Program-made: the position numbers and the translations under genes
Assembly (NCBI RefSeq): GCF_011090165.1
Contig: NZ_JAADJT010000003.1
Coordinates: 248,001-312,000 of the forward strand
From: Duganella aceris
GTDB taxonomy: Bacteria; Pseudomonadota; Gammaproteobacteria; Burkholderiales; Burkholderiaceae_D
Direction of reading: 5' to 3'
DNA length: 64,000 bases
Shown: one piece after another, positions 33,863 through 42,405 of the stretch
Layout: each line of letters starts with the position of its first letter
Numbering within the stretch: position 1 is the first letter of the stretch
The notes under the pieces: model-generated
What the model was told of the DNA's origin: nothing
Databases searched by the model: none
The model's input: the letters and a program-made list of their open reading frames with translations, nothing else

Positions 33863-34540
33863 TCAGAAGGTCAACGTCTTGACGCCGTCGGCGGTGCCGA
33901 GCAGGCAGACATTGGCGCCGCGCGCGGCGAACAGGCCGACCGCGATCACGCCGACGATCTGGTTGATGCGCTGCTCCAGCGCCACCGGATCGGTGATGGA
34001 CAAGCCGGCGACGTCGATCAGCATGCCGCCGTTGTCGGTGATGAAGGCTTCGTCGGTGCCCGGCTTGAGGCGCAGCTTCGGCGTGCCGCCGATCCTGGCC
34101 AGCTCGCGCGTGACCGAGGCGCGCGCCATCGGCAGCACTTCCACCGGCAGCGGAAACTTGCCCATCACTTCGACCAGCTTGGAACCGTCGGCGATGCAGA
34201 CGAACCGCTTCGACACCGAGGCGACGATCTTCTCGCGCGTCAGCGCCGCGCCGCCGCCCTTGATCATGGCGCCGGTGTCGGTGATCTCGTCGGCGCCGTC
34301 GATGTAGACCGCGATTTCCGGCACGTCGTTCAGGTCGAACACTTCGATGCCGTGGCCGCGCAGGCGGGCGGCGGTCGCTTCCGACGACGCCACGGCGCCC
34401 TTGATGGTGTGCTTGATCTTGGCCAGTTCGTCGATGAAGAAATTGGCGGTCGAGCCGGTGCCGACGCCGATGATCTCGTTGGCCACCACGTAATCGATGG
34501 CGGAGCGGGCTACGGCTTGTTTCAGTTCGTCTTGGGTCAT
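33863..34540 (-). CDS. rpiA: Ribose-5-phosphate isomerase A
   Basis: 225 residues, usual RpiA length. Key motifs: [15 protein letters not shown] (phosphate loop), [16 protein letters not shown], the active-site [29 protein letters not shown] (Asp and Lys/Glu pair) and a C-terminal [18 protein letters not shown]. It interconverts ribose-5-phosphate and ribulose-5-phosphate in the non-oxidative pentose phosphate pathway; a link to zwf further along the window is metabolic, not genetic. Monocistronic; hairpin repeats follow its stop. Confidence 0.96.
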   Translation of the reverse strand: MTQDELKQAVARSAIDYVVANEIIGVGTGSTANFFIDELAKIKHTIKGAVASSEATAARLRGHGIEVFDLNDVPEIAVYIDGADEITDTGAMIKGGGAALTREKIVASVSKRFVCIADGSKLVEVMGKFPLPVEVLPMARASVTRELARIGGTPKLRLKPGTDEAFITDNGGMLIDVAGLSITDPVALEQRINQIVGVIAVGLFAARGANVCLLGTADGVKTLTF

Positions 34541-34766
34541 GATGTTTCTATAAGAGAGGGGAAATCGAATGGCGCTATTTTAACGGATCACCCTCCCCCC
34601 TCCCTGTTTTCGGCAAAAAATTGCGCTCAGACAACACAGCCGGCGCCGTGGTGTCGCAGACTGGCACAAGTGCTGTTAATGATGCAACGATCGTAGCCGG
34701 CAGCCGGGCCGGATATGCGAGAATGAGCGCAATGCAGGTCCAAAAGAAGATCGCCGGGGATACGCC

Positions 34767-35138
34767 ATGACGCAAGCCAAAACAGTCCTGATAGTCGATG
34801 ACAGCCGCGTCTCGCGCATGATGGCCCGCCAATACATCTCGGTGTTGCGCGCCGATTGGGTGGTGGCCGAAGCGGCCACCGGCGAGGAATCGCTGCTCAA
34901 GGCGCACGAGGTGGCGCCGGACCTGGTGCTGATGGACGTGAACATGCCGGGCATGGGCGGGATCGCCGCCGCCGAGCAGCTGCGCCAGGATTTTCCCGCG
35001 CTGCCGATCTCGCTGCTGACCGCCAACGTGCAGACCGCGACCCGCGAGCGCGCCGCCGCGATGGGCATCGGCTTCGTCGAAAAACCGATCACCGAGGCCC
35101 GCATCGCGCAGCTGCTGGCGACGCTGGAAACCGCGTGA
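34767..35138 (+). CDS. Single-domain CheY-like response regulator
   Basis: 123 residues, receiver domain only: acidic pair DD (11-12), phosphoacceptor Asp57 (VLMDVNMPGMGG), Thr near LLTAN and Lys in EKPITEAR. GGGGA precedes the ATG. No output domain. The stop overlaps the start of the CheC-type gene (GTGA), and the next two genes overlap as well. In such a unit it is likely the phosphorylated partner that the CheC-like phosphatase resets, controlling chemotaxis or the adjacent cyclase. The 226-bp gap upstream (34541-34766) contains no gene. Confidence 0.93.
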   Translation: MTQAKTVLIVDDSRVSRMMARQYISVLRADWVVAEAATGEESLLKAHEVAPDLVLMDVNMPGMGGIAAAEQLRQDFPALPISLLTANVQTATRERAAAMGIGFVEKPITEARIAQLLATLETA

Positions 35139-35773
35139 ACGCCATGTTCAACCTGTCCGAGCTGGAGAACGACGCGCTGATCGAGATCTTCAACATCGGC
35201 GTCGGCCAGGCGGCGGCCTCGATGAGCGCCATCGTCCACGAGGCGGTGCGGATGTCGGTGCCGTCGATCAGCTTCATCCCGCGCACCGAGGCGGCGCGCC
35301 TGCTGGGCGCGCGCGACGCCGCCGAGCCGGAACGCATCTGCGGCATCAGCCAGCATTACCAGGGCGCGTTCGAGACCGAGGCGATTCTCATGTTCCCCGA
35401 GGATAAAAGCCTGGAGATCGTGCGGCTGATGGTGGGCGAGTCGGTGCCGATCAAGGAGCTGACCGAGATGGAGCAGGAAGCCATGTGCGAGATCGGCAAC
35501 ATCATCCTCAACTCCTGCGTCGGCACGCTGGCCAACATCTTCCAGCACGAGCTGCAAGGCTCGCTGCCGGAGTACCACCTCGGCACCAGCGACGAAATCC
35601 TGACCGCCACCGGCAGCGGCGCCGGCACCGTGGTGCTGATGCTGCACATCGACTTCCTGCTGGAGAAGCACCAGATCCACGGCTATGTCGCCTTCGTGCT
35701 CGACATCACCGCGCTGCACGACCTCAAGGGCCAGATCAATCTCTACATCGCGCGCGCGATGGGCCAGGCATGA
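35135..35773 (+). CDS. CheC-type phosphatase
   Basis: 212 residues from a GTG at 35135 coupled to the receiver gene; an ATG at 35144 in the same frame is the alternative. It has the duplicated CheC signature with both E-x-x-N catalytic pairs: EIFN (Glu17, Asn20) in the first half and EIGN (Glu119, Asn122) in the second, each followed by an Ala/Ser-rich helix. Keeping both sites predicts an active aspartyl-phosphate phosphatase. CheC and CheX act on CheY-like receivers, here most likely the one encoded just upstream. Confidence 0.85.
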   Translation: MNAMFNLSELENDALIEIFNIGVGQAAASMSAIVHEAVRMSVPSISFIPRTEAARLLGARDAAEPERICGISQHYQGAFETEAILMFPEDKSLEIVRLMVGESVPIKELTEMEQEAMCEIGNIILNSCVGTLANIFQHELQGSLPEYHLGTSDEILTATGSGAGTVVLMLHIDFLLEKHQIHGYVAFVLDITALHDLKGQINLYIARAMGQA

Positions 35774-36750
35774 CGGCCATGCACACCCTGCCCGCCAGCG
35801 ACCGGCTCAATCTGCTGCAAAGCATCCTGTGCGCGGTCAACATCGGCGCCGTGGTGCTCGACGGCGAGCGCCGCATCGTGCTGTGGAACGAATGGATGAT
35901 CCGCCACTCCGGCCTGACCAACGACAAGGTGATCGGCAGCGACTTCTTCACCACCTGCCCCGGCCTGCGCGGCGGCCGGGTCGACGCCGCGATCCAGCAG
36001 GCGCTGTACAACAACTTCCCGTCGCTGCTGTCGCAGACGCTGAACAAGGCGCCATTCGCGCTGTACAGCAACGCGCTGGCGGCGGCGCGCCACGAACGCA
36101 TCCAGCAGGCGGTGGAGGTGACGCCGATCGCGATCGAAGGCGCGCCGCGCCACTGCCTGATCCAGATCAACGACGTCAGCATCGCCGTCGCGCGCGAGAA
36201 GCTGCTGCGCGAGCAAACCATGGTGCTGCGCTCGCAGACCTTCTCGGACGGCCTGACCGGCATCGCCAACCGGCGCCACTTCGACGTCGCGATGGAGAAG
36301 GAACACCGGCGCGCCAAGCGTGGCGGCACGCCGCTGTCGCTGCTGATGATCGACATCGACCACTTCAAGGCCTACAACGACCACTACGGCCACCAGAAGG
36401 GCGACCAGTGCCTGATCCAGGTCGCGGCCGCGCTGGCGGGCATGCTGAAGCGCCCGTGCGACCTGATGGCGCGCTACGGCGGCGAGGAGTTCGCCATGAT
36501 CCTGCCAGAGACCGACGTCGAGCAGGCCACGATGATGGCCGAGACCATCCGCGCCCGCGCGCAGGAACTGGGAATCGTGCATGAGCGCAGCGGCATCGAC
36601 ACGCACCAGGTCACGGTCAGCATCGGCATCGCCACGCAGAAGGTCGACGCGCCGGTGGAGATGGAGGCGCTGATCGGCGCCGCCGACCGCGCGCTGTACC
36701 AGGCCAAGCGCGCCGGCCGCAACCGCATCGCCGCGCTGGTGCCGGCATGA
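35770..36750 (+). CDS. PAS-GGDEF diguanylate cyclase of the receiver-CheC unit
   Basis: 326 residues; its ATG overlaps the CheC stop (ATGA). A PAS domain (about 15-140; LCAVNIGAVVLDGERRIVLW and WMIRHSGLTNDKVIGSDFF) precedes a GGDEF domain (about 160-326) with intact RYGGEEFAMIL, MIDIDHFKAYNDHYGHQKGD and a terminal YQAKRAGRN. It makes cyclic di-GMP. It has no receiver of its own; with the receiver and phosphatase in the same transcript, its activity may be set by interaction with the phosphorylated receiver. An inference from gene order. Confidence 0.92.
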   Translation: MTAMHTLPASDRLNLLQSILCAVNIGAVVLDGERRIVLWNEWMIRHSGLTNDKVIGSDFFTTCPGLRGGRVDAAIQQALYNNFPSLLSQTLNKAPFALYSNALAAARHERIQQAVEVTPIAIEGAPRHCLIQINDVSIAVAREKLLREQTMVLRSQTFSDGLTGIANRRHFDVAMEKEHRRAKRGGTPLSLLMIDIDHFKAYNDHYGHQKGDQCLIQVAAALAGMLKRPCDLMARYGGEEFAMILPETDVEQATMMAETIRARAQELGIVHERSGIDTHQVTVSIGIATQKVDAPVEMEALIGAADRALYQAKRAGRNRIAALVPA

Positions 36751-37241
36751 ACCGCCGCCCTGGTTTTGCGCGTCACGTCGCGGCTTTGCTGGCCGCTTGC
36801 GGCATGCTGCCCGTCCTGCACGCCGCGCCGCTGGAACAACTGGGCTGGCTCGCCGGCTGCTGGAACGCGGTCGGCGGCGAGCCGGGATCGGGCGAGCAAT
36901 GGACCTCGCCGGCCGGCGGCGCCATGCTGGGCATGAGCCGCACCATCAAGGGCGGCAAATTGAAGACTTATGAGTTCATGCGTATCGCCGCCACGGACGA
37001 CGGCACGGCGGTGTTCCACGCGCAGCCTGCGGGCCAGCCGGCCGCCAGCTTCAGCGCCATCAAGCTCGATGCGACCGAGGTCGTGTTCGAGAACCTCCAG
37101 CACGATTTCCCGCAGCGCGTGATCTACCGCTTCGAGGCGCCGGAGCGGCTGCACGCCAGCATCGAAGGCACATTGAAAGGCGCGCTCAAGCGCATCGAGT
37201 TCCCGCTGGTGCGCGCCGCGTGTCAGGTCCAGATCCGGTAG
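36747..37241 (+). CDS. DUF6265 exported protein
   Basis: 164 residues with a signal peptide ending near VLHA. The ATG overlaps the cyclase stop (ATGA). Domain: LEQLGWLAGCW, GEQWTSPAGGAMLGMSRT, FENLQHDFPQRVIYRF, the pattern of the DUF6265/lipocalin-like family of unknown function. Its coupling to a cyclic-di-GMP unit is unexpected. Its 3' end overlaps the convergent AraC gene by 19 bp. Confidence 0.8.
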   Translation: MNRRPGFARHVAALLAACGMLPVLHAAPLEQLGWLAGCWNAVGGEPGSGEQWTSPAGGAMLGMSRTIKGGKLKTYEFMRIAATDDGTAVFHAQPAGQPAASFSAIKLDATEVVFENLQHDFPQRVIYRFEAPERLHASIEGTLKGALKRIEFPLVRAACQVQIR

Positions 37242-38059
37242 ATCCAGTAGCTTTCCTCGCTGGCCAGCACGCGCGCCAGTTCGGCCGGACTTTGGCCGGT
37301 GATCTCGCGCGCCTCGCGGCAGAAATGCGCCTGATCCGAATAGCCGCCGCGCGCGGCCACGTCGGACCAGACCACGCGGCCGGCCAGGTAGTCGTCGCGC
37401 GCGTCGAAGAAGGATAGCTCGGCGCGCTGCATCCGCAGCAGCTTGCGCAAGGGCTGGCCGGCGCTGGCCTTGATGCGGCGCTCGATGCTGCGCACCCCGC
37501 GTCCCAGCACCGAATCGGCGGCCTGCCAGGCCAGATGCCGCACCCAATCGCCGGCGATGCCGGCCGCGCCGCTCGGCCGGCTGGTTTGCCAGCGCGGCTC
37601 GAGGAAGGAGGCGATGGCCGCCAGCCGCGCGTCATCGTCGGTGGCCGCCAGCACCGCGTCCGACATCGCTTCCCAATCCGCGCCGAGTACTTCGTCCAGC
37701 GGCGCCCAGCGGTCCACCCAGTTCGGCACGTCGATGTCGCTCAACGCGTGCATCGCCTGCGGGTAGAACATCAGCATGAAGATGCGCACCGGGCCGGGGT
37801 TGTAGGTGGTCAGGGGACGCGTCTGCGGGCCGCAGAACACCGCGCGCATCGCTGGGGATGGCGTCGGCGGTTCGACCACTTCCGCCTCGCCTTCGATGAA
37901 CCAGGTGATGGAGCATAGCGGCGTGGCGGGGAAATGGTTAAAGCGATCGGCCGCTTCGGCCAGCGGCGCCTCCACCGTGCTGCGCGTGATGCAGGCGCGC
38001 ACGCAGGAGGCAAGCGCGAACGGCGGCACGATCAGGCGGGTGGAGTTCGGATGAGTCAT
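37223..38059 (-). CDS. AraC-family transcriptional regulator
   Basis: 278 residues. The N-terminal ~150 residues form a sensor domain (cupin-like, few motifs). The C-terminal ~110 hold two helix-turn-helix motifs: SIERRIKASAGQPLRKLLRM and VVWSDVAARGGYSDQAHFCR, then REAREITGQSPAEL, characteristic of AraC/XylS DNA-binding domains. It is divergent from the cytochrome P450 gene with an 89-bp gap containing an inverted repeat, so it may control that gene. Ligand unknown. Confidence 0.88.
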   Translation of the reverse strand: MTHPNSTRLIVPPFALASCVRACITRSTVEAPLAEAADRFNHFPATPLCSITWFIEGEAEVVEPPTPSPAMRAVFCGPQTRPLTTYNPGPVRIFMLMFYPQAMHALSDIDVPNWVDRWAPLDEVLGADWEAMSDAVLAATDDDARLAAIASFLEPRWQTSRPSGAAGIAGDWVRHLAWQAADSVLGRGVRSIERRIKASAGQPLRKLLRMQRAELSFFDARDDYLAGRVVWSDVAARGGYSDQAHFCREAREITGQSPAELARVLASEESYWIYRIWT

Positions 38060-38075
38060 GTCCGGAGTTTATACT

Positions 38076-38090
38076 CGTTTGTCGCAAACG
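38076..38090. promoter_or_regulatory. Inverted repeat between araC-type gene and P450
   Basis: CGTTTG / CAAACG with a 3-base centre in the divergent intergenic region. AraC proteins more often bind direct repeats, so its role is open. Confidence 0.4.
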
Positions 38091-38148
38091 TTCAATACGG
38101 GCGGCGGCGGGCGAGGCATAGTGGGCCATCGTCAGCCAGGGAGACAGT

Positions 38149-39630
38149 ATGGAGAACAGCATGCCACGCACCGCAGCAGCGCCGGATTCGGGCTGCGCCC
38201 AATCGCCGGCCATCGCACTGCGCCGGATCGCGGATTTGCCGGGACCGCGTCCGTGGCCGCTGGCGGGCAACCTGCCGCAGATCCGTCCGCTGCGCCTGCA
38301 CCAGGACGTCGAAGCGTGGAGCCGCGAATACGGCCCGCTGTTCCGCATCGCCTTCGGCAGCAGGCCGGTGCTGGTGGTCTCCAGCCATGAGCTGGTCGGC
38401 GCCGTGCTGCGCGACCGGCCGGATGGCTTCCGCCGCCCCGCCCTAACGGCCCAGGTATCGGAAGAAATGGGCGGCCGCCCGGGCCTGTTCCTGGCCGAAG
38501 GGGCGCCCTGGCGCGAGCAGCGGCGCATGGTCATGGCGGCGCTGGCGCCGCACGCGGTCAAGGCTTATTTCCCGTCGCTGGTCAAGGTCGCGCAGCGCTT
38601 GCAGGCGCATTGGCAAACGGCCGCGCGCACCGGCGCCGCCATCGACCTGACCGAGGACCTGAAGCGCTACAGCGTCGACATCATCGCCGGACTGGCGTTC
38701 GGCACGGAGGTCAACACCATCGACGGCGGCGAGGATGTGATCCAGCGCCACATGGACGTGATCCTGCCGGCGGTGGCCAAACGCTCGATCGCTATGTTCC
38801 CCTACTGGCGCTACGTCAAGCTGCCGGCCGACCGCCAACTGGACCGCAGCGTGGCCACGCTCAGCGCCGCCATCGACGACCTGATCGCCGCCGCGCGCGC
38901 ACGCCTGAACGCCGAGCCGGCGCGGCGCGCGCGTCCCGCCAACCTGCTGGAGGCGATGATCTGCGCCGCCGAGGAAGGCGGCGGCGGCGTCGATGACGTC
39001 GCGGTGGCCGGCAACGTCACCACCATGCTGCTGGCCGGCGAAGACACCACCAGCAACACGCTGGCGTGGATGCTGTACCTGCTGAAGCGGAATCCCGCCG
39101 CGCTGGCGAAGGCGCGCGAGGAAGTGCTGCGCATCGCGCCGGACGCGGCGGCGTTCAGCATCGAGCAAATGGACGCGCTGGACTACGTGGACGCCTGCGC
39201 GCAGGAAGCGATGCGCCTGAAGCCGGTCGCGCCTTTCATCCCGCTGGAAGCGCTGCGCGACAGCGTGGTCGGCGACGTCGCGGTGCCGCAGGGCGGCCTG
39301 GTATGGCTGGTGATGCGCAACGACAGCGTCGCCGACAGCCACGTCGCCAACGCCGCCGATTTCGATCCCGAGCGCTGGCTGCGGCGCGGCGACGAGGCGA
39401 TGAACAAGCACGTCTCGATGCCCTTCGGCGCCGGCGCGCGCACCTGTCCGGGGCGCTACCTGGCGCTGCTGGAGATCAAACTCGCCGCCGCCACGCTGCT
39501 CAACAGCTTCGACATCGCATCGATCGCCACCGTCGACAACAGCGAACCGCAAGAACTCTCCGGCTTCACCATGTCGCCCATCGGCCTGCGTATGACGCTA
39601 CGCGCACCGACTTCCGATCTGCAACGCTAA
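38149..39630 (+). CDS. Cytochrome P450
   Basis: 493 residues; AGGGAGA precedes the ATG. N-terminal GPRPWPLAGNL proline-rich entry, I-helix LAGEDTTSNTLAWML (acid-alcohol pair), K-helix EAMR (E-x-x-R) and heme-binding FGAGARTCPGRYLA with proximal Cys433. No N-terminal membrane anchor, so it is soluble. By its layout it resembles the CYP102-type/fatty-acid-type class I-II P450s of bacteria. A redox partner gene is not next to it; electrons must come from elsewhere. The substrate is unknown. Confidence 0.93.
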   Translation: MENSMPRTAAAPDSGCAQSPAIALRRIADLPGPRPWPLAGNLPQIRPLRLHQDVEAWSREYGPLFRIAFGSRPVLVVSSHELVGAVLRDRPDGFRRPALTAQVSEEMGGRPGLFLAEGAPWREQRRMVMAALAPHAVKAYFPSLVKVAQRLQAHWQTAARTGAAIDLTEDLKRYSVDIIAGLAFGTEVNTIDGGEDVIQRHMDVILPAVAKRSIAMFPYWRYVKLPADRQLDRSVATLSAAIDDLIAAARARLNAEPARRARPANLLEAMICAAEEGGGGVDDVAVAGNVTTMLLAGEDTTSNTLAWMLYLLKRNPAALAKAREEVLRIAPDAAAFSIEQMDALDYVDACAQEAMRLKPVAPFIPLEALRDSVVGDVAVPQGGLVWLVMRNDSVADSHVANAADFDPERWLRRGDEAMNKHVSMPFGAGARTCPGRYLALLEIKLAAATLLNSFDIASIATVDNSEPQELSGFTMSPIGLRMTLRAPTSDLQR

Positions 39631-39739
39631 GGCGCGGACGCCACGCCCCGCGTTTGACGAAAACGCCGCGCCGCGCACGGCTGGATGTTCGAAGCGGCGG
39701 CGGCGTGGTACGCTCATCCTACCTACATGGAGGAGAGCA

Positions 39740-40051
39740 ATGCGCTTCAAATTCGAAACCAAACGACATGGCCGATGCTTCGCCGAGACCGAAGAGGCGG
39801 ATGACCATATCGAAGTCGTCATCTGGTTCGACCAGAACACGTCACCCAAACAAGTCGCGTACCAGCTGCACATCACCGACCTGCCGCTGCCGAAGCAGAT
39901 CCCCGACGGCGGCGCCTTGCAGGACGCGACCCGCATCGCCATCAATCACTTCCAGTCGGTCAAGACCAAGGACGGCGACGAGTTCGAGATGCACTGCAGC
40001 CGCATCACCGCCCGCTGGAACGGCATCATCTACAACAAGATGGGCGGCTGA
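39740..40051 (+). CDS. Conserved small protein of unknown function
   Basis: 103 residues; GGAGGAGAG lies just before the ATG. Soluble, mostly beta, with MRFKFETKRHGRCFAETEE and a C-terminal FEMHCSRITARWNGIIYNK. I do not recognise the family. The fine ribosome site and codon usage show it is a real gene. It ends 3 bp before the convergent glycosidase. Confidence 0.7.
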   Translation: MRFKFETKRHGRCFAETEEADDHIEVVIWFDQNTSPKQVAYQLHITDLPLPKQIPDGGALQDATRIAINHFQSVKTKDGDEFEMHCSRITARWNGIIYNKMGG

Positions 40052-40054
40052 CGC

Positions 40055-42178
40055 CTACGGCAGCGGCTTGAAGCCTTCGGCGCGCACCACCCAACCTTCG
40101 CGCGGGAAGCCGGGCGCCGCGCCGGCCGGCGCGCCGTCCCAACCGCCGGCCATCATCGCCACCGCCGCCAGCAGTGCGCCATTTCCCGGCAGGTAGACCG
40201 GCAGGTTGGTGTTCGGATTGTGCCCCGCCGCCGTGTAGCTGTTGTTGGGGCCATCGGTTTTCAGCAGCACGTCCACCGCCTGCCGGCGCGCATCGAGGCG
40301 CGCGGCGGTCATCGCGATCATCGGATAATCCCAGCCCCAGATCTTGGTCTGCCAATCCCAGTTGGCCAGCACCGCGTCCAGCGTGCGCCGCATCACGGCG
40401 CGATCGACGCCGGCGCCGGGCAGCTGGCCGAGCGCCATCAGGAAGGATGGATGGTCGTGGCGGCTGGCGATATTGTCCCAGGTGTCCGGCGTCGACTCCA
40501 GCGCCACGTATTTGCCATCCTTCTGAGGCAGGCTGGATAGCTGCAAGCGCTTGCGTTCCCAGTCCTGATCCGGCGGCAGGCCAAGCCGCGCGCGCCACTG
40601 CTGCGCGATCTGCAGGCCGGTGGCCCAGTAGCTCAATTCGTAGGCCGGATTCATGCTGGTCGATTGATCGTAGATCTCCTGCGCGATCCACAGCGGCGGA
40701 CCAAGCACATAGCGCTTGCCGGCCGCGTCCCAATGCAGCATCGACGCCATCGCATCGGCGGTGGCGAATACCAGCTCGCTGTAGCGGTCCAGCGTTTGCC
40801 GGTCCGGCGCGCTGCGGTACATCAGCTCCGCCAGATGGATCGGGTGCGGCTGGTTCCACACGATCAGCGGATTGCCGCCGGGGCTGTCGCGTCCCTGCGG
40901 CCCGGTCATCTTCGGCCAGCGCGCGCCCTTCAAGCCGCGCGACGCCGCGATCCGGCGCGCCACGGGCAGCGTCTGCTGGAACCAGCGCAGCGTGTTGGCC
41001 AGATACTGCGGCCGGCCCCACAGCGCGAAGTGCGCCGTATGCCACCACACCATCTCGGTGTGGTGCTTGCCGTACCAGGTGGTGGTGGTTAAGCCGCTTT
41101 CCTGCGGCGGAAAGTCGCCGCCGAACTGGATCGCGGTCAGGTACTGCGACAACACCACGCGCCGCTCCAACTCCGCCGCGCGCGGATCGATGCTGCCGGT
41201 GAAATCGATCGCCGCGCCGCTGCGCCAGAAAGCCTGCCAGTGCCGGGCGCTTTGCGCGATCACGGCGACCGCCCCCTCCGCGCCGTCCGCGTCATCGGGC
41301 GCATACGACAGCGTGAAATCAAGCTCCTCGCCGCCGGCCGGCGCGATCAGGAATTCATGCGGCGAAGGATACTTGATATCGATGGGCGCCTCAGCCTTCA
41401 GCAGCGCCGCATAACGCGCGCCATCGCGCACATGCTCCAGCGCCAGCGTGCGCTGGTCCTGCGCCGCCACGCGCGTGCTGTGCGACGCCGGCTGCGACCA
41501 ATCCAGAGGCGGATTGGCCTTGACCGCGATGACGTAGCCACGCGGCAGCGCGAGCCGCACCGACAGCTTGCCGCCTGCCAGCAGCGGCGACGCGATGCGC
41601 ACCGCCAGCGTATCCCGCGCAGGACTGGCCGCCGTGGTCACGCTGACCGGCTGCCCATCGATGGTGTAACGGCTGGTCAGCACCCCGCTCCACAGATCGA
41701 GCTTCTGGTCGATGTTCTTGACGTCCTCGATCGCCAGCGGCCTGCCCTGGTAGCGCAGGCCCAACTGCCCCAACGGCATCGCATGCGGATTCTCCCTGAG
41801 CCAGCCGGTGGCCGCCGCCTTCATGTTGGTCGGATAGCCGACGGTGCTGCCGTGCGCGGTGTAATCGCGGTTGGCGTCGGCCAGCTTGTAGCCGTTCGGA
41901 TTCGGATCCTCGTGCCACGACCAGCGCGCCTGCGTCTCCACCGCGATGCCGTTCTTGCTGTAGTAGTCGGGGAAGCTCTGCAGGCCGGTCACGTCGGCGG
42001 TGAAGCAGAACTGCCCGTTGCCCACGCTGAGCGGCGCCCACGCATCGACCGCGCGCAAGTGGGGACTATGCCGCTCCACCAGCGCGCGGCGGTCGATCGA
42101 CTGATCGGCCGCGCCGGCGCCGGCGGCAAGGGCAACGGCCGCCAGCATCGCCAGCCGCATCCAGCTTGAGTGAATCAT
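40055..42178 (-). CDS. Exported (alpha/alpha)6-barrel glycosidase-like protein (GH65/GH95-like)
   Basis: 707 residues from the ATG at 42178 (AAGGAGACC upstream). Signal peptide ends near AAGAGA. An N-terminal beta-sandwich (about 30-300) precedes a helical barrel (about 320-650) with LTTTTWYGKHHTEMVWWHTA, NTLRWFQQTLPVARR, PLIVWNQPHPIHLAELMYRS and NWDWQTKIWGWDYPMIAMTA. This layout and the WYGK-H-E-M-WWH segment resemble GH65/GH95-type enzymes. The exact family is unsure. Located in a locus with GH28 and GH43, it likely trims side-chain sugars of pectin or similar in the periplasm. Confidence 0.75.
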   Translation of the reverse strand: MIHSSWMRLAMLAAVALAAGAGAADQSIDRRALVERHSPHLRAVDAWAPLSVGNGQFCFTADVTGLQSFPDYYSKNGIAVETQARWSWHEDPNPNGYKLADANRDYTAHGSTVGYPTNMKAAATGWLRENPHAMPLGQLGLRYQGRPLAIEDVKNIDQKLDLWSGVLTSRYTIDGQPVSVTTAASPARDTLAVRIASPLLAGGKLSVRLALPRGYVIAVKANPPLDWSQPASHSTRVAAQDQRTLALEHVRDGARYAALLKAEAPIDIKYPSPHEFLIAPAGGEELDFTLSYAPDDADGAEGAVAVIAQSARHWQAFWRSGAAIDFTGSIDPRAAELERRVVLSQYLTAIQFGGDFPPQESGLTTTTWYGKHHTEMVWWHTAHFALWGRPQYLANTLRWFQQTLPVARRIAASRGLKGARWPKMTGPQGRDSPGGNPLIVWNQPHPIHLAELMYRSAPDRQTLDRYSELVFATADAMASMLHWDAAGKRYVLGPPLWIAQEIYDQSTSMNPAYELSYWATGLQIAQQWRARLGLPPDQDWERKRLQLSSLPQKDGKYVALESTPDTWDNIASRHDHPSFLMALGQLPGAGVDRAVMRRTLDAVLANWDWQTKIWGWDYPMIAMTAARLDARRQAVDVLLKTDGPNNSYTAAGHNPNTNLPVYLPGNGALLAAVAMMAGGWDGAPAGAAPGFPREGWVVRAEGFKPLP

Positions 42179-42342
42179 TTTGGTCTCCTTGTTTGGCAAG
42201 GATCATATCCAGAAAAAGCAACAGATCGCCCGTCCAATCAATCAACTTGTTGACTATACCGACATCGATCAAGACCTTGAGCGGTGTGCGATTGACTCTC
42301 CGATACGAAGCTACCTACCATTTAACACGGTCTAATGGTTGC

Positions 42343-42362
42343 GCTAACAATTTTTTGTTAGC
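42343..42362. promoter_or_regulatory. Perfect inverted repeat before the TonB receptor
   Basis: Arms GCTAACAA / TTGTTAGC around TTTT, 43 bp before the receptor ATG, in the 227-bp divergent gap between the glycosidase and the receptor. Looks like an operator for a sugar-responsive repressor; it could instead be a terminator-like structure. Nothing else was seen in the gap. Confidence 0.5.
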
Positions 42363-42405
42363 TTAACACTCGGCCGCCACGATCCGATAAAAAAGGAGAC
42401 ACGAA

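Noticed and set aside
34661-34680. Sigma54-like promoter (TGGCAC...) before the receiver-CheC unit
   Set aside because: The GG is present but the -12 element reads GT instead of GC at the required spacing.
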